This document shows positions 1 to 6,561 of a stretch of 30,550 nt of DNA, one piece after another; position 1 is the stretch's first letter, and the number at the start of each line of letters is the position of its first letter. The position numbers and the translations under genes are program-made. The stretch comes from Anaerolineae bacterium. GTDB lineage: Bacteria; Chloroflexota; Anaerolineae; 4572-78; J111. The notes below the pieces were generated by a model. The model saw nothing but the letters and a program-made list of their open reading frames with translations, was not told where the DNA came from and did no database searches. The DNA is taken from positions 1 to 30,550 of the forward strand of contig JAGRBY010000016.1 in assembly GCA_020433835.1 (NCBI GenBank), written 5' to 3'.

Positions 1-220
1 GGATGAAGAATAGCTTGTCTGCTAAGGTCGGCAACGGACTGTTTTTATAGTCACTATATTGACGCTTGCCTCGCGGTCGACCATCTAAGCGATGGCTCTT
101 CATCCACTCATAGTAACCGTGACCGAAATGAGGCAACAACGCCTCAAATTCCTGATGGGTGTAGCCGGTTAGGGCTAGAAATTCGGTCGGTTTCTCAATA
201 TAGTCTTGGTATTTGCTCAC
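1..220 (-). CDS. IS5-like DDE transposase, N-terminal part, cut by window edge
   Basis: The minus strand reads open from a GTG at 220-218 to the window start, 73 codons with no stop. The translation contains FLALTGYTHQEFEALLPHF, then HRLDGRPRG and YKNSPLPTLADKLFFI. This is the usual N-terminal helix-turn-helix block of IS5-type transposases with a DDE_Tnp_4-like catalytic domain. Dimerisation and DNA binding sit here; the catalytic DDE residues would lie beyond the window. The GTG start is supported by AGGTGA a few bases upstream (complement of 224-229). Whether the element is intact cannot be judged. Family assignment is from motif memory, not from a search. Confidence 0.75.
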   Translation of the reverse strand, partial: MSKYQDYIEKPTEFLALTGYTHQEFEALLPHFGHGYYEWMKSHRLDGRPRGKRQYSDYKNSPLPTLADKLFFI

Positions 221-531
221 AGCTCACCTGCTTGTTTCATAAGTTGCCTTGAGTTTACCCTGTTTTTCTTTTTTGTCTTATTTAATCGATATAATGTCTA
301 TTATATGCCGGAGTATGATTGTTACAGAGTAAATGAATAGGAGAAGAGCATTGTGCCCTCATTTTTATCGCCTACGCCCGCGCCTTTAACAAAGCCACCC
401 AACGCACCGGCTGATTAAAACCCCGTTTGGCCGTCAGATTGTGAATAAACCTGTTTAGATTGACCAGAAATGGGTAGAAACTTCTCAGAAAATAAGGTAT
501 GATATAGTCTGATTGTAAAAGGTAGTTCAAT
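221..531. other. Intergenic region between transposase and toxin-antitoxin pair
   Basis: I find no gene in these 311 bases. The segment is AT-rich on its left side (T-rich 260-300) and probably holds the 5' flank of the transposase element. Its right end contains the likely promoter of the toxin-antitoxin pair. Confidence 0.5.
475..503 (+). promoter_or_regulatory. Possible promoter of the toxin-antitoxin pair
   Basis: TAGAAA (475-480) and TATGAT (498-503) are separated by 17 bases and lie about 30 bases before the antitoxin ATG. The -10 element is good (5 of 6 to consensus) and the -35 is mediocre. Type II antitoxin operons are usually autoregulated around such a site; no clear palindrome was identified. 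Confidence 0.35.
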
Positions 532-765
532 ATGAGAGGTGTTAAGTTGAGCGACTATCAAACGACCTATACAGATTTGCTTATGCAAGAAATCAAGGCA
601 ACCCCTGATGAATATTTGCCCAGTTTGCTGCATATAATACGTATTTTTCGGGAAAGTATCACCCTAAAATCGGCAGATGAGAGTTTTAAACAAGGCTGGC
701 AAGAAGCTATGACAGGGGAAACAATGCCGATTGATGAGTTGTGGACGGGAATTGATGCCGAATGA
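532..765 (+). CDS. Type II antitoxin-like small protein
   Basis: A 77-residue protein whose end overlaps the start of a RelE-like toxin gene by 11 bases, the usual antitoxin-first arrangement. It is acidic and helical. The C-terminal part (SFKQGWQEAMTGETMP, then DELW) resembles the toxin-wrapping tail of many small antitoxins. No ribbon-helix-helix or Xre-type DNA-binding domain is obvious, so the antitoxin class is uncertain. The assignment rests mainly on the partner gene. The ATG at 532 follows an AAAGG at a workable distance. Confidence 0.6.
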   Translation: MRGVKLSDYQTTYTDLLMQEIKATPDEYLPSLLHIIRIFRESITLKSADESFKQGWQEAMTGETMPIDELWTGIDAE

Positions 766-1123
766 AGGACAGCCTTCGGTCAAGCTTAGGTTTACGCCGG
801 AATTCAAGCGTAATCTTCGCGCCCTTTCTAAAAAATATCGTCGTATTCGGTCAGATGTACAGCCAGTCATAGACCAGTTACAAGCCGGAAATTTTGTTGG
901 AGACCAAATACCGCGAGTAAAGTACACGATTTTCAAGCTACGAGTAAAGAACAGCGATATTGGGAAAGGAAAACGATCTGGGTATCGGTTTATCTACTAT
1001 TTAAAGACTCAAACGGAAGTAATCTTGGTTACGATTTACTCAAAACTGGAGCAATCGGATATTTCGGCTGAACAGATACGTCGAATATTGCAGGAGTTTG
1101 AAACAAGAGGACGTCATGTCTGA
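755..1123 (+). CDS. RelE/HigB-like toxin (type II TA)
   Basis: About 122 residues from the ATG at 755, which overlaps the antitoxin stop. A TTG at 731 could give a longer version, but 755 fits the family better. The core has the compact RelE/ParE-superfamily pattern: FTPEFKRNLRALSKKYR, a basic middle, YTIFKLRVKNSDIGKGK, then GYRFIYYLKT and VTIYSKLEQSDIS, ending in a helix. The KNSDIGKGKRxGYRxIYY block is familiar from HigB/RelE-like mRNA interferases found in Chloroflexota and cyanobacteria. Known members cleave ribosome-associated mRNA or inhibit gyrase; which applies here cannot be told. It may help keep this decayed zone in the genome. Confidence 0.78.
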   Translation: MPNEGQPSVKLRFTPEFKRNLRALSKKYRRIRSDVQPVIDQLQAGNFVGDQIPRVKYTIFKLRVKNSDIGKGKRSGYRFIYYLKTQTEVILVTIYSKLEQSDISAEQIRRILQEFETRGRHV

Positions 1124-1129
1124 AAATTT

Positions 1130-1588
1130 GTGTTACAATTAAAAGTAACACAGTCAATAGCACGAAAGACTCAAACTATAAACTTACCTTTTCCCGGAAT
1201 GGATCCGTTTTTGGAAGATCCAGCAGAAGGGAGCAGTGTTCACACGCGGTTGATCAAGGCCATTAGCGATCAACTGGCTGATTTTGTCTCGCCCAATTTT
1301 TTTGTAAAGATCGAGCAGCGTGTTTATATTATGAGCTTGACCGATCCAAACCGGCGTCCGATTGTGCCGGATGGCTCTGTGGTTTCAGGTCGAGAAGCCA
1401 ATAAACAAGCGGCTGCCACTACCGTAATTTCGGAACCTACGCTTGTTGAGCCGGTTTATGAGGTTGAAATTCGGGACCGATATATCGAAATTCTCGACTC
1501 AAATAGTCGCGATGTTATTACCACGAAGGTCTGTTCCTTTACCGCCTCTAAAGCCCACCGACGAAAATTGGCTACACGATTAGATTGA
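1130..1588 (+). pseudogene. DUF4058 family gene, truncated by frameshift
   Basis: The reading frame contains the DUF4058 signature FPGMDPFLEDP near the N-terminus, then a typical pattern through IEQRVYI, RPIVPD and VEIRDRYIEI. DUF4058 proteins are usually about 250 residues; function unknown. Here the frame stops at about 152 residues. Around 1530-1600 the expected continuation (an LSPxNK-like motif) can be made out in another frame (SPPTKIG), so a frameshift plus further decay is likely. The N-terminus is also irregular: only a GTG at 1130 precedes the conserved block, and it directly follows the toxin gene. The remnant is probably non-functional. Confidence 0.6.
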
Positions 1589-1662
1589 TCGCTGGCAGGC
1601 TGAGGCACCATCATAAAAGTTGGCACAACACCCTATCTATGGTATGTTATCCCTCTAACTAT

Positions 1663-1684
1663 AACCGGGCGCAAGCTCGGTTTT
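1663..1684 (+). terminator. Hairpin terminator upstream of rimO
   Basis: An 8-bp stem (aaccgggc / gctcggtt, one G-U pair) closes a GCAA tetraloop and is followed by four T. It lies 17 bases before the rimO ATG and would end readthrough from the left-hand remnant genes. It is so close to rimO that an attenuator role is also possible. Confidence 0.5.
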
Positions 1685-1700
1685 CATTTGTGGAAAGACT

Positions 1701-3074
1701 ATGGCAAAGAAAAAAAGACAAAAAGAACCTACCTTCTACCTGCTGACTCTGGGCTGTCCTAAAAATACGTTTGATAGTGAAGGCATCAGCGAGATACTGC
1801 TTCGGGCCGATTACAACAGCACCGACAATCCGCGCCAGGCTGATGTTTTGATTGTGAATACCTGTGGATTTTTGCAGGCGGCTAAAGATGAATCGATTGG
1901 CGCACTGCGCGAGTTGGCGGCGGTAAAAAGAAAGCACCAACTTTTGATCGCTGCCGGCTGTATGGCCCAACGCTTCGGCAGCGAAGTTACGCGCCAGGTT
2001 AGAGGCCTCGATGGCTTAATCGGCACACGGGCTTGGACGGATATTGTGCCGTTTATTCAAAAACTGCGGGCGCATAAACGGCCGGGACCGCTGTATCACC
2101 TGCCGGAAACCGGCGATACGCCCATCGAAACGGTGGCGCTCGACCGGCAGCAGGTTGAGGTAGGCCGGGCCAGTGCCTATCTCAAAATCAGCGATGGCTG
2201 TTCGGCACCGTGTGCGTTTTGTACGATTCCTAGTTTTAAAGGGCTTAATCGCAGCCGTCCTCGCGAGCATATCTTGGCCGAAGCCCATCGATTGGAAGCG
2301 GCCGGGGTCAAAGAAATTATCCTTATCGCTCAGGACACGACCGCCTACGGGCGCGACTGGCGCGAATTGGATGGCCTACCAACGCTGCTGGAACAGTGTG
2401 TCGAGGCCGCGCCCGGCATCAACTGGTGGCGATTGATGTACGCGTATCCCGGCCACGCCAGCGACAAACTGGTCGATGTAATGGCCGCGCACCCGCAGAT
2501 TATTCCGTATATCGATATGCCGCTACAACACGGCCATCCCGAAACGCTTAAGCGGATGCGCCGGCCGCATAATGTCGACAAACTCCTGCGCTGGATTGAG
2601 CATTATCGCAATTCCATGCCCAGTGCGGTGTTGCGCACCACCTTTATCGTCGGCTATCCGGGCGAAACCGAAGCCGAGTTTCAGGGCTTGCTCGATTTTA
2701 TGGAAGCCGTCAAGTTTGATCGCGTAGGTGCCTTTACCTTCTCGCCAGAGCCGGATACCCCGGCCTTTGATTTGCCTGACCAAGTCGATCCGAAAATTCA
2801 ACAAGAACGCTGGGAACGACTGATGGCTTTCCAACAGCCAATCTCGCTGGAGCGCAATCAGCAGATGGTTGGTCAGCGGCTCGATGTGTTGGTTGATGGT
2901 ACCGGCGACGGCTTGAGCATCGCCCGCAGCTATCGCGACGCTCCCGAAATCGACGGTTATGTGGTTGTTGAAAAAGAACTCCCCGTCGGCGAAATGGTTC
3001 CTGTCCTCGTTACCGGGGCGATGGAATATGATCTGGTCGCGATGCCGGCCGATCAACCAATTATGATAATGTAG
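1701..3074 (+). CDS. rimO: Ribosomal protein S12 methylthiotransferase RimO
   Basis: A radical SAM enzyme that adds a methylthio group to a conserved aspartate of ribosomal protein S12. At 457 residues it is of normal length. The N-terminal UPF0004 domain shows LGCPKNTFDSE with Cys19, NTCGF with Cys55 and GCMAQRF with Cys87, the ligands of the auxiliary 4Fe-4S cluster. The radical SAM motif DGCSAPCAFC supplies Cys167, Cys171 and Cys174. The C-terminal stretch from about residue 385 (QMVGQRLDVLVDG) is the TRAM domain. LGCPKN and the S12-type spacing favour RimO over MiaB or MtaB. The usual LVDSE is TFDSE here, a mild variant. The gene stands alone between a hairpin and a 230-base gap. Confidence 0.95.
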   Translation: MAKKKRQKEPTFYLLTLGCPKNTFDSEGISEILLRADYNSTDNPRQADVLIVNTCGFLQAAKDESIGALRELAAVKRKHQLLIAAGCMAQRFGSEVTRQVRGLDGLIGTRAWTDIVPFIQKLRAHKRPGPLYHLPETGDTPIETVALDRQQVEVGRASAYLKISDGCSAPCAFCTIPSFKGLNRSRPREHILAEAHRLEAAGVKEIILIAQDTTAYGRDWRELDGLPTLLEQCVEAAPGINWWRLMYAYPGHASDKLVDVMAAHPQIIPYIDMPLQHGHPETLKRMRRPHNVDKLLRWIEHYRNSMPSAVLRTTFIVGYPGETEAEFQGLLDFMEAVKFDRVGAFTFSPEPDTPAFDLPDQVDPKIQQERWERLMAFQQPISLERNQQMVGQRLDVLVDGTGDGLSIARSYRDAPEIDGYVVVEKELPVGEMVPVLVTGAMEYDLVAMPADQPIMIM

Positions 3075-3109
3075 CTCCAAGTTGTTATCTGTAGAACGCG
3101 GGATGTAGG

Positions 3110-3139
3110 ACGTGGGACGTGACACATTACGTTCCACGT
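3110..3139. repeat. Imperfect palindrome downstream of rimO
   Basis: acgtgggacgt (3110-3120) pairs with acgttccacgt (3129-3139) over 11 bp with one wobble and an 8-base loop. A degenerate third copy of the arm (agaacgcgggatgtagg, from about 3093) precedes it. No T-run follows, so it is a weak terminator at best; it looks like an intergenic palindromic repeat. The rest of 3075-3304 holds no gene that I can see. Confidence 0.5.
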
Positions 3140-3304
3140 TCTATATTCCACTCCGTGATAAAACCCTCTCTGTAACACAATAACAATCTCTGTTGCAACT
3201 ATTTTACCCAATCTTAAAAACAGACCATTGGTACCAATATCCTGCGTGCAATCCGCTTACTTCTCGGTTATACTTAAAAAACAGTTAGAATCTTGGGGAT
3301 AAAT

Positions 3305-4957
3305 ATGAACATTCAGCGAAAACAACTATTGATTATAGTAGGAATAGTTCTGGTCGGATTCTTTGTGCCGGCGGTGGCCGTGGCCGCCAATTTACTGACC
3401 AACGGGCGCTTTGAGAGCTTTCAAAGCTATAACGGCGAAGATTGGCGGGGTTATCCCGAAAAGATCGGGCAGGGGTGGAGCGTCGAGGTCTTCGATGAAG
3501 ATGGACTCCATTTTATGGACAGCGACACCTTCGGCAAATTTTTAAGCGCCACATACGGCGTGCCTTATCTCAACTACAAATTAGAAGGTAATTATGCCCA
3601 GGCGTTTGCTTCACGCCGGGCCTTTGATTATGTGCTTTATCAAACGGTCAACACCACCAGTGGTCAAGATTATGCGGCCGGCGGAAAAGTTGTTACCTTC
3701 TATAAAGGTTCAGGGCCTGAGATCAACCATACAAAAGTGTTCAAACGTATCGGCATTGATCCTACCGGCGGCACCGATGCCGGCAGCACCGATATTATGT
3801 GGACAGATTGGGATGGCACCGACAATGCCTGGACTGGCCCGGCGCTGGCTTACACGGCGTCCGGCAGCCAGGCTACGCTTTTTATTCAGGTTAAAAATAC
3901 CGAACCGGATGTCGGCGCGGCTTATTTGAATACGGGCTATATCGACAACTTCAAATTTGAGCCGGCTCCGGTGGCTACGCTGAATCTACCGACGCAAGGT
4001 AGTCCCGGTTCGGTTAATGTGAGTTGGAGCGTGTCTATCCCCGATACCAGCTTTTGGAGTTTATGGGGCTACGATGTTCAGTACAAAGTAAACTCCTCCA
4101 GTACGTGGCAGACTATTCAAGAGCATGATGATGGCGATGATACCAGTTACACCTTAAATGCCACAGCCGGTAAAATTTATACGTTTCGAGTTCGCCCCTG
4201 GCAGCAGCACGGCACCGGTGACGCCGCTACTGCGGCCATGCCCGGTGTCTGGCAGGAAAAAAGTATTACCATTGGCGATGCCATCACCGGACGGGTGATA
4301 AATCATGCCGGTTTGGGATTGAGCGGGGTTACGGTTGCAATTGACAGTCCATCGACGTCAACCACGAGCGATACAGACAGTACGTATGCGCTCGCGACCG
4401 GCGGCGGCGGCAATTTCGATATTGTGGCCAGCAGTTTTAACGGTCTGATTGCTCCCCCCACAACTACCGTCAACGTACCGGCCGGAGGTATCGCTGAACT
4501 TGATTTGATGCTGCGCCCGACCGGGTCGGCACAAGGGATTACCAACAACGATTTCGAAACCGATTTGAGCGGCTGGGACTCCAGCGGCTCGGCTTCGGCA
4601 GCGGCAGCCGATTGGCATACCGGTCAGGGTAGCTTGCTGATTTCCAACAGCGCCTCGATCTCGCAATCGAACAGTATTGCCGATATGGATCGTCCGCTGC
4701 TCTCGTTTTGGTATAAGAGTGATGCATCGTTCACCGTTGAGTTTTTAGATGGTTCGGGTGTGGTCAAATCGAAGACATTGAGTTCGGTATCGGAGTGGAC
4801 GTACGCGTCATTGGACTCAGGATTGGGCGAAGATTACTCCGGCCAAGTCGGGGCTCAATTTAGCTACTCGGGTGGAGCCGCCAACATTTATATTGATGAA
4901 GTTAGTATTGGTGAGGGGCCGCTGCGAACGTATTTGCCAGTTGTTTTTCAAGAGTGA
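3305..4957 (+). CDS. Secreted modular beta-sandwich surface protein
   Basis: About 550 residues from the ATG at 3305; an in-frame TTG at 3293 is less likely because the Met at 3305 begins a clean signal peptide (basic MNIQRKQ, a hydrophobic stretch, then AVAVAA-N). Seen in order: a large carbohydrate-binding-like jelly-roll (about 30-225, LLTNGRFESF at its start and YIDNFKFEPA at its end); a fibronectin-type-III-like domain (about 230-315); a carboxypeptidase-regulatory-like Ig fold (about 325-405, ITGRVINHAGLGLSGVTV); and a second CBM-like domain (about 410-535, NNDFETDLSGWDSSG to YIDEVSIGEG). The C-terminus LRTYLPVVFQE carries a short Leu-Pro-Val motif also present in the large S8 peptidase of this window. 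It probably binds glycans or cell-surface polymers; no catalytic domain was recognised. Its stop lies one base from the end of the convergent trmL remnant. Confidence 0.8.
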   Translation: MNIQRKQLLIIVGIVLVGFFVPAVAVAANLLTNGRFESFQSYNGEDWRGYPEKIGQGWSVEVFDEDGLHFMDSDTFGKFLSATYGVPYLNYKLEGNYAQAFASRRAFDYVLYQTVNTTSGQDYAAGGKVVTFYKGSGPEINHTKVFKRIGIDPTGGTDAGSTDIMWTDWDGTDNAWTGPALAYTASGSQATLFIQVKNTEPDVGAAYLNTGYIDNFKFEPAPVATLNLPTQGSPGSVNVSWSVSIPDTSFWSLWGYDVQYKVNSSSTWQTIQEHDDGDDTSYTLNATAGKIYTFRVRPWQQHGTGDAATAAMPGVWQEKSITIGDAITGRVINHAGLGLSGVTVAIDSPSTSTTSDTDSTYALATGGGGNFDIVASSFNGLIAPPTTTVNVPAGGIAELDLMLRPTGSAQGITNNDFETDLSGWDSSGSASAAAADWHTGQGSLLISNSASISQSNSIADMDRPLLSFWYKSDASFTVEFLDGSGVVKSKTLSSVSEWTYASLDSGLGEDYSGQVGAQFSYSGGAANIYIDEVSIGEGPLRTYLPVVFQE

Positions 4958-4958
4958 G

Positions 4959-5129
4959 CTAGCCAAAACCAAAAACCGATAGCATATGATACATGACAAT
5001 CCCAACGCTCGTGGCTAAATTAAGGCTGCGGACGTTGGGATTTTTCATTGGAATTGTCGCGCATGAATCGGGATTGGCTTTGAGCAACCACTCGGGCAAT
5101 CCGGCGGTTTCTTTGCCAAAGAGAAAGCT
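4959..5129 (-). pseudogene. trmL: trmL 3' half, separated from its 5' half by the island
   Basis: On the minus strand from 5129 to the TAG at 4959-4961 the frame reads SFLFGKETAGLPEWLL, then IPMKNPNVRSLNLATSVG and ends in FGFG. This is the C-terminal third of a SPOUT-fold TrmL methyltransferase, including the FG-x-E-x-x-GLP and IPM...SLNLATS motifs that form the S-adenosylmethionine-binding knot. It has no start of its own. Its missing N-terminal part is found, in the same orientation, at 26644-26939, and the two join in frame within SFLF. Identity to the intact copy at 5274-5738 is about 77% over 52 residues, counted by eye. Confidence 0.9.
5119..5129. repeat. Left junction direct repeat (attL-like)
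   Basis: aagagaaagct, identical to 26644-26654. Each copy belongs to one half of the split trmL, so the 11 bases are the duplicated or crossover sequence of the insertion. The intact trmL copy inside the island has aagagaaaact at the equivalent place (5443-5453), one base different. Confidence 0.8.
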
Positions 5130-5236
5130 CGTATAAAATACACTATGTTTTTTCTTTTGAGCTTTCCTCATCGGGTGTACCGACAAAGACCGAAGGCCAA
5201 CTTTTGGAACAGTCAAGTTTTGAGGACAAAACGACC

Positions 5237-5258
5237 CAACAGCCTTGCTTCGCTGTTG
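5237..5258 (-). terminator. Possible terminator of the island trmL
   Basis: caacagc / gctgttg, a 7-bp stem with an 8-base loop, lies 15 bases beyond the trmL stop. On the minus strand it is followed by GGTCGTTTT, a short U-rich tract. Confidence 0.45.
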
Positions 5259-5273
5259 CTTGACCCATAAATA

Positions 5274-5738
5274 TCAGTCTGCCATCCCAAAGTTAAATCG
5301 AGACAGCATCTCATACATCACAATACCCACGCTTGTAGCTAGGTTAAGGCTACGCACGCGTGGGTTTTTCATAGGAATGGTAAAGCAGGCTTCAGGATGT
5401 GCCTGAAGCAGCCACTCCGGTAAGCCGCCGTCCTCTCTGCCAAAGAGAAAACTGTCACCAACTTGGGGCTGAATGTGAGTATAGGGCCGCTTCACTTTGG
5501 TGGTCAGTAGGTAGGTATGGTTCATCTCAAGCTGCTGATAATAGGCAGCTTTATCAGGATCGTGTTTTATTCGAACAAATTCCCAGTAGTCTAACCCGGC
5601 CCGTTTTAAGTACCGGTTGTGCAGGGAAAAACCTGGTTCACCGACGATGAGCAACTGCATGTCAGTAGCCGCGCACAGGCGTGCAATATTGCCGGTATTC
5701 TGTGGGATCTGAGGCTCGACCAAGACAATGTTGAACAT
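5274..5738 (-). CDS. trmL: tRNA (cytidine/uridine-34) 2'-O-methyltransferase, island copy
   Basis: A 154-residue SPOUT-superfamily methyltransferase. TrmL uses S-adenosylmethionine to methylate the ribose of nucleotide 34, the wobble position, of certain leucine tRNAs. The start is placed at ATG 5738 (MFNIVLVEPQIPQNTGNI), which matches the family; ATG 5747 would add three residues. Motifs: EPQIPQNTGNIARLC (motif 1), LFGREDGGLPEW (motif 2) and IPMKNPRVRSLNLATSVG (motif 3, knot). It lies inside the island beside its left junction, in the same orientation as the gene the island broke. It is about 80% identical in protein to the broken chromosomal copy, so it is a diverged import rather than a recent duplicate. 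It very likely supplies the lost function. Confidence 0.92.
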   Translation of the reverse strand: MFNIVLVEPQIPQNTGNIARLCAATDMQLLIVGEPGFSLHNRYLKRAGLDYWEFVRIKHDPDKAAYYQQLEMNHTYLLTTKVKRPYTHIQPQVGDSFLFGREDGGLPEWLLQAHPEACFTIPMKNPRVRSLNLATSVGIVMYEMLSRFNFGMAD

Positions 5739-5784
5739 GAAACACATCAATAGTGATACAGAAACAGACTACTTCGTGAGCGTT

Positions 5785-5813
5785 ACTATACGCCCCCCAC
5801 AACAACGGCGCAA
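5785..5813 (-). promoter_or_regulatory. Promoter of island trmL, conserved with the broken copy
   Basis: On the minus strand TTGCGC (complement of 5808-5813) and TATAGT (complement of 5785-5790) have a 17-base spacer, about 47 bases before the start. The same two elements, spacing and surrounding bases recur before the broken trmL (26987-27015), while neighbouring bases differ. That conservation supports a functional promoter. Confidence 0.6.
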
Positions 5814-5836
5814 ACCTGTACCGTTCACGGAGATAT

Positions 5837-6183
5837 GAATATCACTCAATCCCCAACTCTTTATCGGGCAATGACACCCACTCATCTTGACCCATTCCGT
5901 TTTGGTTTGGTGCGTCGCGTCGAAAAACACAACTTCACCCTATTGGGGAGGTACAATGGGGCGGTATGGAGCGATTGACCACGTCTGGCCAGGTTGATGA
6001 GGTAGTAGTGAGATTTACTGGCGAAAAGAAAAAACTATGAGATCCAAAGAAGCCAAACGAATTCCTGAAAGAATAATTCAGCTTCATGGGTCGTAAATTC
6101 GTACATACAGGCTCTTCGACCCGCAACTTTGTGATCAGCTTTGGACTTTCTGCCGTTGCGTGCGCTTTTAGTTCGAGTTTGAG
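5837..6183. other. Intergenic region left of the operon
   Basis: Similarity to the upstream flank of the broken trmL ends near 5836. To its right there is no gene I can recognise. A 47-codon frame starts at ATG 5835 and ends at 5978 (MNITQSPTLYRAM at its start), preceded by GGAGAT almost touching the start codon. It may be a small gene or a gene remnant, and nothing supports a function. The strong terminator at 6184-6216 implies that some plus-strand transcript crosses this stretch. Confidence 0.4.
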
Positions 6184-6216
6184 ATAGGGAAGACAATAGC
6201 GTCTTTCCTATTTTTT
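6184..6216 (+). terminator. Strong intrinsic terminator upstream of the operon
   Basis: atagggaagac pairs with gtctttcctat (11 bp, one G-U), with a 6-base loop, followed at once by six T. It is a textbook rho-independent terminator on the plus strand, about 120 bases before the first operon gene, and would insulate the operon from upstream transcription. Confidence 0.8.
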
Positions 6217-6245
6217 GTGGTCGATTTTCACACCAATACGAAAAA

Positions 6246-6293
6246 AGACACTCCAAGAGACATCTCTACAGACGGTCTCACAGACATTTGTCA
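6246..6293 (+). promoter_or_regulatory. Four 12-bp direct repeats, candidate operator of the operon
   Basis: Four consecutive 12-base units each begin with AGAC: agacactccaag, agacatctctac, agacggtctcac, agacatttgtca. The period is exactly 12 and the right ends also share C/T-rich bases. They sit between the terminator and the first gene, about 45 bases before its start. Regulators of the SARP type bind short direct repeats on one DNA face, usually spaced 11 or 22 bases, and a regulator of that kind is encoded in the island. The link is an inference. Confidence 0.45.
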
Positions 6294-6338
6294 TCTAAGA
6301 TGGGAACTGTACATCAGCCTCAAAAATGAGAATTGCCG

Positions 6339-6551
6339 ATGGATGTATTTGAAATGGCCATACAATCCTTCGTTATAAAAATTTGGCTGGAAGAAACCGT
6401 TAGTGAAACCGGTCAGACTTTGTGGCGAGGTCATATTACCCACATTCCGAGCAAACAACGCATATATATTGATCAGTTGAGCGAAATCATCCATTTTATT
6501 ATTCCTTACTTAGAACAAATGGGCATCAACATAGACCCTGAGTGTTCTTAA
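6339..6551 (+). CDS. Small beta/alpha protein, first gene of the operon
   Basis: About 70 residues; start taken as ATG 6339, with ATG 6354 (MAIQSFVIKIW) and TTG 6333 as alternatives. The sequence SFVIKIWLEET, then LWRGHITHIPS and IYIDQLSEIIHFIIPYL predicts three short strands followed by an amphipathic helix. Small proteins of this type (FxVxIWxE...WRGxIxHxxS...) occur in Chloroflexota and cyanobacteria beside peptidase-rich conflict-type loci, as far as I recall; none has a known function to my knowledge. It lies 10 bases before the giant hydrolase gene and is probably co-translated with it, perhaps as an adaptor. Confidence 0.7.
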   Translation: MDVFEMAIQSFVIKIWLEETVSETGQTLWRGHITHIPSKQRIYIDQLSEIIHFIIPYLEQMGINIDPECS

Positions 6552-6561
6552 AGGAGAAGTT

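Noticed and set aside
3110..3139. Rho-independent terminator of rimO
   Set aside because: The stem is good but no U-rich tract follows on the plus strand; listed as a palindromic repeat instead.
4959..5750. Tandem duplication of trmL as the explanation for three trmL pieces
   Set aside because: The left piece lacks exactly what the far right piece contains, and they meet at the same codon with an 11-bp overlap. A tandem duplication would not give complementary halves 21.5 kb apart.
5835..5978. 47-codon frame between island trmL and the operon
   Set aside because: No homology recognised, and the GGAGAT is too close to the ATG; mentioned under the intergenic entry only.
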